Below, piece by piece: positions 1-10,796 of a DNA stretch of 64,000 bases. The notes under the pieces were generated by a model. That model was given only the letters and a program-made list of their open reading frames with translations, was not told the origin of the DNA and did not search any database. Source of the DNA: Phytophthora sp. 'mugwort' (Eukaryota; Oomycota; Peronosporomycetes; Peronosporales; Peronosporaceae); NCBI GenBank assembly GCA_033558025.1, contig JAUCEF010000007.1:620001-684000 (forward strand). Direction: 5' to 3'. The translations under genes and the position numbers were made by a program. Each line of letters starts with the position of its first letter. Positions within the stretch are counted from its first letter, which is position 1.

Positions 1-1012
1 TTACACCCAACAGAAAAGTGATAGTCTGCAAACCAGATAGCAGCAACGCACTCATCAATTAACGCGGGAAAAAAAATATAGGACCCCAGTAAGATATTTG
101 TACGCACCAACGCGAAGAGCTCATTCAGCATTCCGTTGACGAAGAGGTTTTTGTCTCGAAGAACAAAACCGAAAGCGCAGCCCAAAATCGGTCCCTACCA
201 ATACAGAAAATCACCAATAAACCTGACATAAACGCAAGGTACTTTCAAAGGAAAGGCGACACGAGAACGCAGCGTACCATCATCGGGGATAGAAGCATTG
301 AAGCAACGACGTAGGTCTGCGACATAATGGTGCCAGCATTAGTTTCCATCTTCCACTACGGATGCATTCACCAGTATCCTCATTATCATCACCCCTGAGT
401 CTCCAGCCAAACCAATTCCAGCGATCGATCTGTGCTTAAGTATATCGCAACAAAACCGGAGCACCGCTTTAAGTGATTATATCCCACGAAACCATGAAAG
501 TACAAGATCAAGCATCTTACGAGGAGATCAACAACATCATCACCGAGTCCCGGGACAGAGTCGAGTTTGCTTCGATGTGTGCGTACATCTCGGCCACCGG
601 CACCGCAGTGCCCACGTCGGTATTCCGCTCGAGAATGCGGCCCACACTGCGCTTCTTCTTCTTGCTGCGGTTGCGTTTGCGCATGGTGGTTCCCGGTGTG
701 AGGGACATGACATCGCAGAATCCAAACTGCACACCGACGCCCATGCGTTGCAGCTTGTTGAGAATCGCCTGCATCTCCTCGTCCTCCACGCGGAACGTAA
801 CGATGGACGACGTGCGAGCCTCCACACTCGTAACATTATCAAGCTTTAGCTCATCTTGCAGCACGGACACGACCTGGAGCAGTGAGGCCAATGCGTTAGT
901 CCATAGAAGAGGATAAGGTGCGTGTGTGTGTGGTGGAAGGAAGGGGGGGGGGGGGCAAGGCGGGTACCTTTCCGTGCTGATCGTTGGGCAGCGTGAGCTG
1001 GAATAGCTTCAT
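1..1012 (-). CDS. DUF389 family membrane protein, N-terminal part (runs off left edge)
   Basis: Predicted exons on the minus strand are 1012-968, 873-521, 429-393, 316-278, 194-108 and 25 to beyond base 1. All junctions are GT-AG and every phase agrees, giving about 195 residues in one frame. The protein starts MKLFQLTLP. It has a ferredoxin-like regulatory region (to about residue 60), a basic stretch (RKRNRSKKKK) and then the first membrane segments. The hallmark is ASMLLSPMMGPILG, formed across exons 4 and 5, which is the conserved DUF389 core (alanine/serine-rich helix, then SPxMGPxxG). DUF389 proteins are poorly characterised integral membrane proteins in bacteria and some protists; their substrate is unknown. 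The remaining helices lie outside the window. The start is the only ATG in frame upstream of intron 1, and 93 bases separate it from the stop of the next gene. The family call is firm; the function is not known. Confidence 0.85.
943..955. repeat. G13/C13 homopolymer in intron 1 of the DUF389 gene
   Basis: Thirteen G on the plus strand, hence a C run on the coding strand. It begins about 12 bases after the 5' splice site of intron 1 (967-874). A similar C14 run follows the first 5' splice site of the UBX gene at 19005. The length may be unreliable because homopolymers are error-prone in sequencing. Confidence 0.8.
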
Positions 1013-1105
1013 TCTGCGCCGTTACGGTATGTGCTCCTTGTGGATGAATGTCCAGTAGATATACTAAGTACGAATTAGCGCGCGTCACAGATTTCACGGA
1101 CAGCT

Positions 1106-4100
1106 TCAATCTTCATCGTCTTCTTCTTCGTCGCTGTCTTCGTCAGCCTCTTCGTCTCCTCCCGAGTCCTCCGTGTCTCCTTCATCTCCGCTGTCAGTCT
1201 GGTCGTTGTCTTCACTGTCTACCTCGCTATCAGCAATATTATCAGCATCTTCACGTGCTGCCTCCTCTCCCGTCCCGGCTGCAGCAGTTTTGACAGCCTC
1301 CTCTGCTTGCACAAAGGACTCCTCGTTGTAGTCTAGATAGTCTACCACACTGTACCAGTAGCCTTCGCTTTGCTTGCACTGCAGCATCTGTAAGTCCAGC
1401 GGTCGACCCCGGACATGGCCGAAGACGTATCCGCTCAGAGAATACCATTGCCGAGTGATCGCGTCCTGCACTTGAAAGTAGTGTTCTGCCGTGAACACAC
1501 TCACCCATTCCTGTTCAGACTGCGGTGCGCTATCGTTCTCATAGCCGACAGGGTCGTACACGAGCAAGAACACATCGCTGGGTTCGTTGTACGCTCGGAT
1601 GATGCCACTTCGCCACGAGATGCGTCGAGGGTCGAACCGCTGGAAGTACACACCGATGAAGATGGCGGCTCGTAGCGCCCGCTTTGACGTGTCTAGCATG
1701 AGAGCCATACACCAGCAATGACCGTTAAATAGCTGGACACGCGTTGAATCGGCGTGGAAGACACTCAGCCACTCATGATCACCGTCATCATAGTCGATAC
1801 GGTGTCGATCTTTCTTCCAGTTGTAGCGGGTTATGCGACCGTCAAACCATCGCTGCTCTAGCGGCCATAACACACGACACGGCATTTCTAGAATGGTTTT
1901 CTCTCGAGCATGATCGTTTGGACGCATGTAGACCCGCTCATTGCGAGAGGGAGAAAACCAAAACTGGTCACCATACTCGTCTTGGAAGTCGTGCCAGTCG
2001 TCATCGCTCTCGGGTTCCGAAGCGGAATCGCGATTTACCAGGTCTCGCGCCTTGCGCAGAATTTCTGCTTGTTGTGCTCGGGCCATAGCGTCTTCGTTCA
2101 GTGCGCTTTCGCGTAAATGCATGAGCATGACGTCCAGCTCCAGTTTTCTTGAATCAGGCTCCGAATACCTACGCCACGCATGCTGGATGACACAAGCTGC
2201 ACGGTGTCGTGTTTGAGTTTTGACGTGCTCAGACTTCGCATATCGCCGACCAAAGTATCCCCGCACACTAGCATTGATGCGGCTCGCAGCCGCATATTGA
2301 AGAGCTTCACGAGCTTGTGCCTCTGCACGGACTCGAGTCAAATCGTTTTGGCGACTTCGATGCCCGCGCCAGTTGCTTTGCAACTTGACTGCAAGTCTCT
2401 CAAGTTTATGGGCCTCTTTTTGTTGTTGCGCAATAGCAGCACGCAACTGACAATATGTACGACGTGCAGCGCGAGTTCGATAAAGTCGCTGCAATGTCAC
2501 CGCGGCGTCGTACTGCTCTTTTCGGCGCCTTTGGTTCAGCGTCATCAGATCTTCAAAGCGTGACCGACCAAATCGTGCACGGTATCTGCGCTGTAAGCGA
2601 GCCGCTGCAGCTTCTCGCTGAAGAAGACTCTGCTCAAGTCGATATCTCTCCATGGATTTACGCACAAGTACGAATTGCCGTCGCGTCCAATGTCCTCGGT
2701 AAGCAGCCTGCACTTTGACAGCATGCACAGCCCAGACAGCGAGTCGTTGCTTCTCTTGTTTAGAACGCGCAAGAGCTGCTCGACTCAGTGCACCTCTAAT
2801 GAAGCATTGAATTCGTACGGCACTGCGGTACATAAGCTTCGTACGCCTTACGCGGAACTCGAGTTCACGTCTAAGGTGCCAGCACATATACCATCGCTGA
2901 ATCTTTCGACATGCTGGAGTCTGCACCATTGTTTCACGCCACGTAGCAGCAGCACGTCGACCTACATAACCACGATAATAGGCCTGAAGCCTTAGTGCAG
3001 CTGAGGAACGGATTGTCTGCTCCTGAATGGAATACTTGATTTGCAATCCATCGGCACGCGGTTCCAAGCCGCGATATATTCGTGCTCTTTGCACGAATGG
3101 CATGTTCTCCGCTAATGTTTTTATGCCGGTATCCGTGATCTCTTGGCATCCCGTTAGATTGAGTATTTGTAGAGCAGGGCACGCTGTTGCAACTGCGGCA
3201 AGGATGTCCTCGCACATGTGCAGACACCCCTCCAGGTTCAATGACTGCAACAATGATGTACCCTGTACCATTGTTAATAGACCAGAGGATGACATCCCGT
3301 AGCATCCGCTCAGATTAAGAGTACGCAAATTTACACCATGCTTCCCCATGTGCCCGAGTGTAGCATTCGTCAATTGGTGACACCGCTTGAGGCTGAGGAC
3401 GCGTAGCAACTTGCAGCCTCGAACAATGTGCAATGTTCCAGCATCCGAAATACGCTCGAGACCCTCCAGATTCAGAAATTGCAGTGCTTGGCAACCTTCA
3501 CCAAGTGCTACAAGACCTCGATCACAAATGGCACTCGTGTAAGATATATCCAGCGATAGCAGCCGACGGCATCGAGTTCGCGAGCCTTGAGGCCCCAATG
3601 CGCCACTGATCCATCCCAGTGCATCATCTGTTAGTGCTCCACAGTGTGAAAGATTCAGACGGGTTAGCGACGTGTTGCAACACGAAATGAACTCCCGCAC
3701 GCCTTCATTCAAAAGTTGAGGGCATGATGAAAAGTTGAGTACATCCAGACGCTTAATGCCCGTTGCTAAAACTTGCAACATTGGCACAGACAACGTTGTA
3801 TACGAACAATCCAGGTGGCGCAGCGTTTCCCCCACGACGTGCACGAGAGAACGCAAACCAACCTACAATCATCGGTGGAGAAATTATTGTTAGCTGGTGC
3901 AGTTGAATCACAGCTGCGCTTACACGTACATGAGTAAACCCGTTGCATCCAGAGAGGATGAGAAGCGAATAGCTAGCTCCTCGGTTGGCCCGGAGTTGGT
4001 TCGCCACTTCAGTTAACAGGACATCATTGAGCTCTTCAGCGTAAGGTTGAAGGTCAAGTACGTCGGGATTCCGCTGCTGTTGCATCTTCAGGATAGTTGT

Positions 4101-4364
4101 CGCGCGGTCAGCCACCAACATTGCTGCCCGCTGGGTTGCAAACCGCTTTGCTTCCAATTCGCTCCTGCTCTCGACGTGGAGCACGGCATTGTTGCCGTGT
4201 GGTGGTGCCCGCTTCCCGGAGGTCAGATGTGCATGCTTTCCGAGCGTTGGCGCAAAAACCTGCCGTGGACGAAGGCTGGCGCTCATGTGGCTTGACGACC
4301 GATTCTGATGACATTTGGCGAGTAACAGAGGGCAGTCGCGTCGTTTCACAACCATATTAGGCAT
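1106..4364 (-). CDS. LRR / multi-IQ / WW- and Tudor-like protein
   Basis: Two exons, 4364-3930 and 3862-1106, joined by a 67-base GT-AG intron, encode about 1063 residues. Residues 1-125 are low complexity. Residues about 128-410 are cysteine-containing leucine-rich repeats of the AMN1/F-box-LRR type (LNLSGCYGMSSSGL, LNLTGCQEITDTGI). The intron falls inside the first repeat, and choosing the CATGTACGT donor restores the repeat spacing (FTHVGL). Residues about 430-750 hold around nine IQ motifs (for example VKVQAAYRGHWTRRQF and VKLQSNWRGHRSRQ), expected to bind calmodulin. Near 790 there is a WW-like stretch (DQFWFSPSRNERVYMRP). Near 825-865 there is a Tudor-like fold signature (ITRYNWKKDRHRIDYDDGDH), and a second similar segment follows. 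The last 60 residues are almost all Asp/Glu. The usual F-box is not evident at the N-terminus. The role is unknown; a calcium/calmodulin-regulated scaffold is an inference. Confidence 0.88.
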
Positions 4365-4516
4365 TTCCAATCTCCGATAAGGCGGTCAAACAGTATGCAA
4401 CAAGAAGTTTGTGGATGCGTGTTAGTTTGTCAGTACTGATGGGCGGCAGCTTCGTCTGTCTGTTTGCGCGTCGTATATACTTGTCTGTTGCCTGCTTCCA
4501 TCCATGCCTAGTATTC

Positions 4517-7500
4517 TTACTGAGCAATCTTGGCCAACGATGCGATTGCGTAAATCTTAATCTCGGAGCCGCCGTCGACCTTGACAATACCGTCCGAGGC
4601 ATCTGTACCGATCAGCGAGCCCCTGGTGCCCGCCTCATCGCCTGACAAAATTATCACCGTATCCTGCTTCTCCGGGACTACCGGCCGAACGTCAGTCAGC
4701 GATACCGTGATCACACGGCCATCCACATCAATGGAACATGAACTACCGCTCACGCTGGTAATGACACCCACGCTGCCATTGTGTTCACCTGCAGTCACCT
4801 CAACCTCAACGCCCTTCATCTTCCACGTTACTTCGCCACTAGCAGGCCCACTCGTTGAGTCGTTCGCATCCAGATTGAAGGCAGGCGTCATAGGAATACT
4901 ATTGCCTCCCATCATACCAGGAGTCGCCGCAGGTGTGACAGCCGAGCTCATACGACCCATGGGAGTTGCCACGCCAAAGCCTGGAGTCATTGGGTTGTGG
5001 TTGTAGCCAGGTGTATTGATTCCTGGTGTCACAGGATTGAGACCAGGAGTCATCGCCGACAAGCCAGGTGTCGTAGGATTGAAACCGGGAGTCATCGGTT
5101 CCATTCCCATCGGCTCATGGCCCATGCCAGGTGTAGCAGCAGACAAATGTGCGGGTGTGGTCGGGTTCAGACCGGGCGTCGTCGGATTATGGCCCATCAT
5201 GTAGGCTGGAGTCCTTGGCTGCAGTCCAGGTGTCGTCGGGTTCAGTCCAGGGGTTGTGGGGTTCAATCCTGGTGTCGTCGGGTTTGCTGCTGGGGTTACA
5301 GGCATCATTCCATCTCTTGTTGGAGATCGCGGGACCATCGGCGTCGTCGGGTTTGCGTATCTGTTGCTAGACATATCACTAGACGGCGCAGTAGGTTCCA
5401 GTGGTGTGCCAAAGCTGGTAGCGTGCGTTATATCCTTCTCCTGATTCATCTGCGTTTCAAGCAGCGCGTCATCATTCCCAACATTCCATGCATCGCCAGC
5501 GCGCCCAGATGATTGCGGAGTACCCATTCCACGATGCAATGGAGTAGCCATCGGCGTCATGGCACTGCCGTGAAGCGGTGTCTGCGACGGCAGCGGCGTG
5601 GCGCCAGTCATCGGAGTTCCGGCGTAGCGAGGCTTGTCCACCACACCGCCATCGCGTGTGCCAGCCACGGTAATGTGCAATCGATCGACGTCCACAATTT
5701 TTGCCTTGCAATGAATTTCCACTTTGACCTTCTGGTCGCTTTCGTCAACAACAATACCAATGTATCCTTTCCAGCGTCCCTTCTTCACCTTGACGGTCTG
5801 GCCGATCAGTTCGGACTCGCGCTGGTTCCTTCCACCTCGCTGGTTTTGCTGGCGCATACCTGCGTCCATTCGAGGCACGGTTGAATTCGAAATCATGTCG
5901 GAACGCGCCTTGCTTCCAGATAGGATCACACCACGCGCTCGTGTCACAAAGATACCCGAGTTGGTCGTGATGCGGTTGTTGTGAATGAAGAGGTAAGTTC
6001 TATAAATGTGTTTCACTGTACCGCTGTGACCCGCGAAAGGTCCTTCCACAACATTAACCATTTCTCCAAGGCTAACATGATTATGTTTCTTGTCCAGTGC
6101 CGCTGTTGTGCGCGACGATACAATCTTGCGCTGCACTTCCTGATCCGAGATGTTTCGCGACTGGCCATTCTGACAAAGTACTGTGAAGCCCTCACGCCCG
6201 ACATGAGTAATCACACCAACATCACCGTGCGCCAGGGCAACGAGATCATAGAGCTCTTTGCCCTTATATGAATCAAGACCGTGTGAAATTTCTGCAGACT
6301 CTTGCAAGTCGCGAACACGAACTTGGATTTCACGCGCCATACTGTCCACCAGAACAATAGCCACAGGAGCACCTTCGCTATCATCGACTGCCACGACTGT
6401 ACCAGTCTCGCCAGAGTACATACCTGAAACAACCTTAATGTGATCACCCACCTTCACGTACTTCATAAGCTGCTTCAACTGGAAATCCAAGATCGTATCC
6501 TTAATCTCTTCATGAAGCGGCATGACACGAACAGTATCGTTGGCTGTGTTGGTGCTGAGTACGACACCCATCAGGTTAATAAGATCGCCTTCAATCACAC
6601 GAACCGTGTCACCTTTCGTGAGATCCACTTTGTTCTTCCAATCGTCGGCCTCCACAGAGGCCAGCATTTCTTCAGCAGTGTTTTCGCCCTCTTCTCCCGC
6701 AACAGACGAAAATCGATTGATCTCATCTAAGGTCGGGTTAACATCTTCCGTAGTCAGCATAGTGGCAATGTTCACTTCTTTGATCAGGAAACCTTCCTGG
6801 TAAAAGTCGTTGTCAAACGTATCCATCATTTCTCCCGTGGAAGGATATCGGCGACGAGCCACGTCCGCCCCGGGAACCATGTTCGCGTGGAAGAGCTTCT
6901 GTGGCGGACGTTGACCCTTTTTGTACTTAGGCTGTTCGCCACCAGCTAGAACAATAGGGTCAAGACGTGGGATCATTTTCACCACTGCACGCGCGCCATT
7001 ATCGAGAATCTCCACAACCTTGCAGAGGTCTCCCTTGTACAGTCCCGCGCGCTTCATTCGCGCCCAAGCGCCAGCAACCAGCGGCTTCCTCCGCGTTTGG
7101 ACATTTAGGACCGACGTCATTTCGTGGATAGGCACCAGCTTCATCGACCACTGCTGCACGTCACGCAGACCATTCAGGCAATCCTTGGCGTGTGGCTCGC
7201 GCTCCGCCTCCACGTAGATGAAGCCCTTTGAGTTGGAAGCCACAACGGACTTGACCATAAGAGGCTCGCCGCGGCGCGCGAACTCGATGAACTTGTTCAT
7301 GAGCGCCACCACGAGGTGCTGCTCGCGGCCAGGCTTGCACTTAAAAACCCACATGCGCGGGTCCTGGATGGACGGTAGGAGTGATTGTTGCGCCACCTCA
7401 CTCTGGATCACATCGCCGCCTTCCTCATCGCCATCGTACTGCTTACGGCTCTGCTGGTGGCGCTTCTTGATGCGGTTAACGATAGCCTCGGCGCTCTCCG

Positions 7501-7831
7501 ACTCGTCAAACTGCGTGCGGTCCTGCGGCTCGTAGCGGTACGAGTGACCAGCCTCAGCTTCCTCGGCCATCTGACGCTCGGAGCGGTAAAAATCGTCGTC
7601 ATCTTCTTCTTCCTCCTCCTCATCCTCGTCCACGTCGGCCTCCTCCTCGATAAATTTGTTGACGGGCTTGCGACGCTTCTTAGGTTTGGGCTTGCTATCC
7701 GTGGCCTTGCGCTTCTTCAGGGGTGTCTCCTCCTCCTCTTCTTCGTCGTCCTCTTCCTCGGGAATCTCGTCTTCCGAGGCGTCCTCGTCCTCCGACAGGT
7801 TGCGATCCAGCTCCTCTTCGCTCGACGACAT
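4517..7831 (-). CDS. SPT5: Transcription elongation factor SPT5
   Basis: Single exon, about 1104 residues. SPT5 pairs with SPT4 to form DSIF, which clamps RNA polymerase II and controls pausing and elongation in the nucleus. An acidic and lysine-rich N-terminus (to about 90) precedes the NGN domain, which starts near residue 157 (DPRMWVFKCKPGREQHLV). Several KOW domains follow (KGDTVRVIEGDLINLMGVV; VGDHIKVVSGMYSGETGTVV; VKKGRWKGYIGIVVDESD), with one more KOW-like domain at the C-terminus. Residues about 840-950 form the C-terminal repeat region, built on NPTTPGL units that resemble the phosphorylated Thr-Pro repeats of animal and yeast SPT5. The ATG at 7831 (MSSSEEELD) is chosen because the in-frame codons upstream include only a GTG. 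The absence of introns is typical of long conserved oomycete genes. It lies 146 bases upstream of the LRR-IQ gene and is divergent from the F-box gene. Confidence 0.97.
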   Translation of the reverse strand: MSSSEEELDRNLSEDEDASEDEIPEEEDDEEEEEETPLKKRKATDSKPKPKKRRKPVNKFIEEEADVDEDEEEEEEDDDDFYRSERQMAEEAEAGHSYRYEPQDRTQFDESESAEAIVNRIKKRHQQSRKQYDGDEEGGDVIQSEVAQQSLLPSIQDPRMWVFKCKPGREQHLVVALMNKFIEFARRGEPLMVKSVVASNSKGFIYVEAEREPHAKDCLNGLRDVQQWSMKLVPIHEMTSVLNVQTRRKPLVAGAWARMKRAGLYKGDLCKVVEILDNGARAVVKMIPRLDPIVLAGGEQPKYKKGQRPPQKLFHANMVPGADVARRRYPSTGEMMDTFDNDFYQEGFLIKEVNIATMLTTEDVNPTLDEINRFSSVAGEEGENTAEEMLASVEADDWKNKVDLTKGDTVRVIEGDLINLMGVVLSTNTANDTVRVMPLHEEIKDTILDFQLKQLMKYVKVGDHIKVVSGMYSGETGTVVAVDDSEGAPVAIVLVDSMAREIQVRVRDLQESAEISHGLDSYKGKELYDLVALAHGDVGVITHVGREGFTVLCQNGQSRNISDQEVQRKIVSSRTTAALDKKHNHVSLGEMVNVVEGPFAGHSGTVKHIYRTYLFIHNNRITTNSGIFVTRARGVILSGSKARSDMISNSTVPRMDAGMRQQNQRGGRNQRESELIGQTVKVKKGRWKGYIGIVVDESDQKVKVEIHCKAKIVDVDRLHITVAGTRDGGVVDKPRYAGTPMTGATPLPSQTPLHGSAMTPMATPLHRGMGTPQSSGRAGDAWNVGNDDALLETQMNQEKDITHATSFGTPLEPTAPSSDMSSNRYANPTTPMVPRSPTRDGMMPVTPAANPTTPGLNPTTPGLNPTTPGLQPRTPAYMMGHNPTTPGLNPTTPAHLSAATPGMGHEPMGMEPMTPGFNPTTPGLSAMTPGLNPVTPGINTPGYNHNPMTPGFGVATPMGRMSSAVTPAATPGMMGGNSIPMTPAFNLDANDSTSGPASGEVTWKMKGVEVEVTAGEHNGSVGVITSVSGSSCSIDVDGRVITVSLTDVRPVVPEKQDTVIILSGDEAGTRGSLIGTDASDGIVKVDGGSEIKIYAIASLAKIAQ
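5000..5300 (-). repeat. SPT5 C-terminal Thr-Pro repeat array
   Basis: Imperfect 21-base units encode NPTTPGL and variants (MTPGF, NPVTPGI, LQPRTPAY). At least ten TP dipeptides lie within about 100 codons. It is a coding repeat, part of SPT5. Confidence 0.9.
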
Positions 7832-8035
7832 AATCAACAGCGCTCCCTTGGTTCGTTCTGGCGCGGTTTCCCCCCTCACTTTTTACCTACCAAAATCGAT
7901 ATCGGATATTGCAGAAACAATGTCGCCATACTGAAACAAGGTTTAAAGTGTCTTTGGTATTGCCACCAGCTCAGTGACATCTGACCAATCTAAGTACCCT
8001 ACAAGACTATAGCCACAGATTTGGAGCTGGCCGGT

Positions 8036-10117
8036 ATGAAGACATGTACGGGTATCACGTCGGCAAGAAAAGCGCCAGCTTCCCCCCTCGCATTCCGGGA
8101 ATCAGGAGAAGCGACGATGATGAACCAAGTCGACGCCGAAGCTCCGGCAGCCGCCGCCCCGATCAACGTGCTGCTGGGCAAGCCCATATTGTTGTCTCGG
8201 GTGGTGTCCTATGTGGGGTCCGTGGATACGCGGCTGATGGGTACGCGGCGTCTACGGTGCCAATGAAAAAATATATAGAAATAAGCTGGATGGGTACTGA
8301 CGGATGTGTACGCTTCCTCTGTGTAGTGTGTCTGAACCGGAACTGGGCTAGAGAGATGATGAAACCATCAGTGTGGGAGATATCGGCCGGGGTGCCATAC
8401 GAGCCGCTGCTAATCAACTGCTTCCGTCGTGCCGCCAACTACTGCTACCGCGAGGTGGACGCGCCCTCGCCGTAAGGACCTGCTATCCTTTTTATTATGA
8501 CAATCTCTTCGGATAACGATAGGAACGAAAGTTGAAGAAGTGCTGACGCTTAATGCGCTTGCGACGACAGCAACGTGAACCGACGAGGATCGCCTCCTGC
8601 CATCCGTGCCTGTCTGCTGAATGAGCGTACGTCCATGCGGGAATACGTGCACGACTTGAAGCTCATGACCGCGGAGAACGAATGGTTCGATAAGCCTCCA
8701 CGGACGCTTAATTTGGATGACGTGCCTGAACTAAAGAACGAGGTGCACAAGAACTCTCGCAGGGCATTTGAGAATGCAGCTCTGCTGAACAACCGATTCA
8801 GTCGGAACCAAGATGCAAGAGTACGTCACAAATTGTGCTGGGTCTTTGTCATTCGTAGGAGCTTGGTTTTTACATGCGTAACGGTTGCATTCCTGTGCGC
8901 AGCTAGTTTCGGGCGCCATTGATCAAGAGCGTGCAAGTTTTTTCTTGTGGTCGCTCGAAAAGCAGCATCTCCGTGCTTCGATGACACAAGCCAATGCATC
9001 CTGCTACGATATTTGTGACGAAGCACTAGCTGTTGGTTGCACCGACGGCGCGGTCAAGATTTGGAGTTTCTCCTCACTTGAAAACCGCAATCTCGACACA
9101 ACGTCGTTAGTAAATGTCTCGCCCACCACCTCGATTTCTCACCGTTCCAGCCTGGGAATGGTTCCCTTCATTAGGACGCGCGCAAAGGATAAAGTGGTTA
9201 ACGTTCGAATTGACCACAACGATGGCACTTTCCTGCATTTGGCGACGTCGACAGAGAAGGGAGAAGCGAACGTTTGGGATGTCACGAAAGGGGAAATCAT
9301 TGTGTCCATCCCATCCAGTAAAATCCACAAGTCGATGCTGCCACGGTCGCAGAGAGAGACATGTCCACAGATCACGAGTTTGATGTTGCTGCGTAACACG
9401 CTCGTGTGTGGCACATCCTGTGGTCTCATCCGTGTGTTTGATTTGCGCAGTAGCGGACTCACACACCGACTCGCAGGCCACCCTGGTATGGGATCATCCT
9501 TCATTTCTGATAACTCTGTAGTGAGTGCTTGGTAGATTAATGTTGGCATGTGTGAATTTGTTCAATATTTTTTTCACAGGGGCTGTCGTCAACGCAGATA
9601 CTAAGGGACGAGTTTTGTGGTCTGCTGGCAATGAGGGCACTGTTCGTTGGTGGGGTGGGAAGAGCGCGAAGATTTTGTCAAAATCGGCCTTGTGCGAAGG
9701 CACCATCTCGGCGCTCGAGATGGATGAGACCGTAGTTGTTGCAGGCTACTCGGAGCAGGGTATGGAAGCCTGGGACGTCCGAACCCAACAATCGCTGTGT
9801 ACATTTAGCAATCACAAGCACGGGGGTGTTAAGGCGCTTCAGTTTGACAACCGCAAACTTGTTAGTGTGTCATCGACCGGCAAGGTAAGCTGCACCACGA
9901 CGATGCGTGGCTGGTTGCTAGTTATAACTGTTCTTTGTCTCGTTTAAATGCATAGGCGGCACTATGGAGATGGTACGAGTCTAATCCTGTGCGATGGTTT
10001 GAGCCGCCGACCCCTTCCGCTCGCTTCATCTCGACAAAGTTTAACGACCGGCACCTTGTGTTCGGTACCGATTGCGGGGAGCTTGTGGATTACGATCGAC
10101 TCGCCACGATTTTGTAG
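8036..10117 (+). CDS. F-box / WD40 repeat protein
   Basis: Six predicted exons: 8036-8240, 8327-8471, 8571-8820, 8903-9524, 9580-9884 and 9956-10117, about 562 residues. The N-terminal part (ILLSRVVSYVGSVDTRLM, then VCLNRNW after intron 1) fits an F-box, which recruits substrates to an SCF ubiquitin ligase through Skp1. The C-terminal two thirds is a WD40 propeller (CTDGAVKIWSF, GLIRVFDLRSSG, GNEGTVRWW, GMEAWDVRTQQ, AALWRWYESN). One junction is awkward: the strong GTGAGT donor at 9521 would break the frame with the acceptor before 9580, so the donor GTGCTT at 9525 is used to keep phase. Either that weaker site is real, or there is an indel. The start could also be the ATG at 8117 (MMNQVDAEA). 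The F-box call is weaker than the WD40 call. The target substrate is unknown. It is divergent from SPT5 across about 200 bases. Confidence 0.82.
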
Positions 10118-10296
10118 GCAAAAATGCGGTGTGGTTGCTTGCGCGCTGTTTGTCAACAGGCACGAGGAGTAATTGACAAGGATAGAATAGGAACTCGGCC
10201 CTCCTCGGCCCACAAACGCGAAACACAAAAGTCGTGTTTGTAAAAACCTGAAGTTCATGGCGCGTTACCTGTTATAGCAATTCTGGTATGCACGAC

Positions 10297-10590
10297 CTAA
10301 GGGTTGTGCGGCAAGCTGCGCGGAGCTTTCTTCAAATACACGATGCTTCCTTTCATCACTAGGTTTCGTTCTCCTGGTCTCGCGACAGCAACAAGCGACT
10401 GCTGATCGGTGGGTTGTTGTCCAAGTACAACGATTGATGCGGGAACTGTCGAATGTCGTGAATAATGCTCGTAAGTGGATGCATCACCCGCAGGGTCCGG
10501 CACGCGAACGATAACGCCTGCCCCCGTGTTCAACAATGCGGCAGGTTCCCGCACTGGTTGCAGCTGCGCACGGCTGTGGGAAGCCCCCAT
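10297..10590 (-). CDS. Small possibly N-myristoylated protein (97 aa)
   Basis: An uninterrupted ORF starts MGASHSRAQLQ and ends KKAPRSLPHNP. Gly2 and Ser6 fit the N-myristoylation consensus MGxxxS. A hydrophobic beta-like centre (GAGVIVRVPD; ASIVVLGQQP) follows. No family was recognised. It sits about 200 bases downstream of the Rieske gene on the same strand, in an otherwise empty convergent gap, so it could be a real small gene or a chance ORF. No intron signal is needed. The antisense ORF in the same place has no plausible start. Confidence 0.45.
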   Translation of the reverse strand: MGASHSRAQLQPVREPAALLNTGAGVIVRVPDPAGDASTYEHYSRHSTVPASIVVLGQQPTDQQSLVAVARPGERNLVMKGSIVYLKKAPRSLPHNP

Positions 10591-10796
10591 ATTGCTGTAC
10601 TTGTTATACTCTAAAAATGCATTTCTAACTACGGAGCACTCAACAACAATTGAATTCGGTATTCTTACTACATGTACACAGCTTCACGGGAAAAAATTCA
10701 CCCGTTCACCCGTTTAGGCCTACTGAGTGTTTGTGTCTCCTGCTCATCACCACAAACGATTCCAACAACAACCCTACATCGATACAGGCGCCATTC

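Noticed and set aside
7385..7984. 199-codon plus-strand ORF opposite the SPT5 N-terminus
   Set aside because: It is the complement of the acidic and lysine-rich SPT5 start; the hydrophobic-looking leucine runs are reverse-complemented GAG/GAC codons, and no family motif is present.
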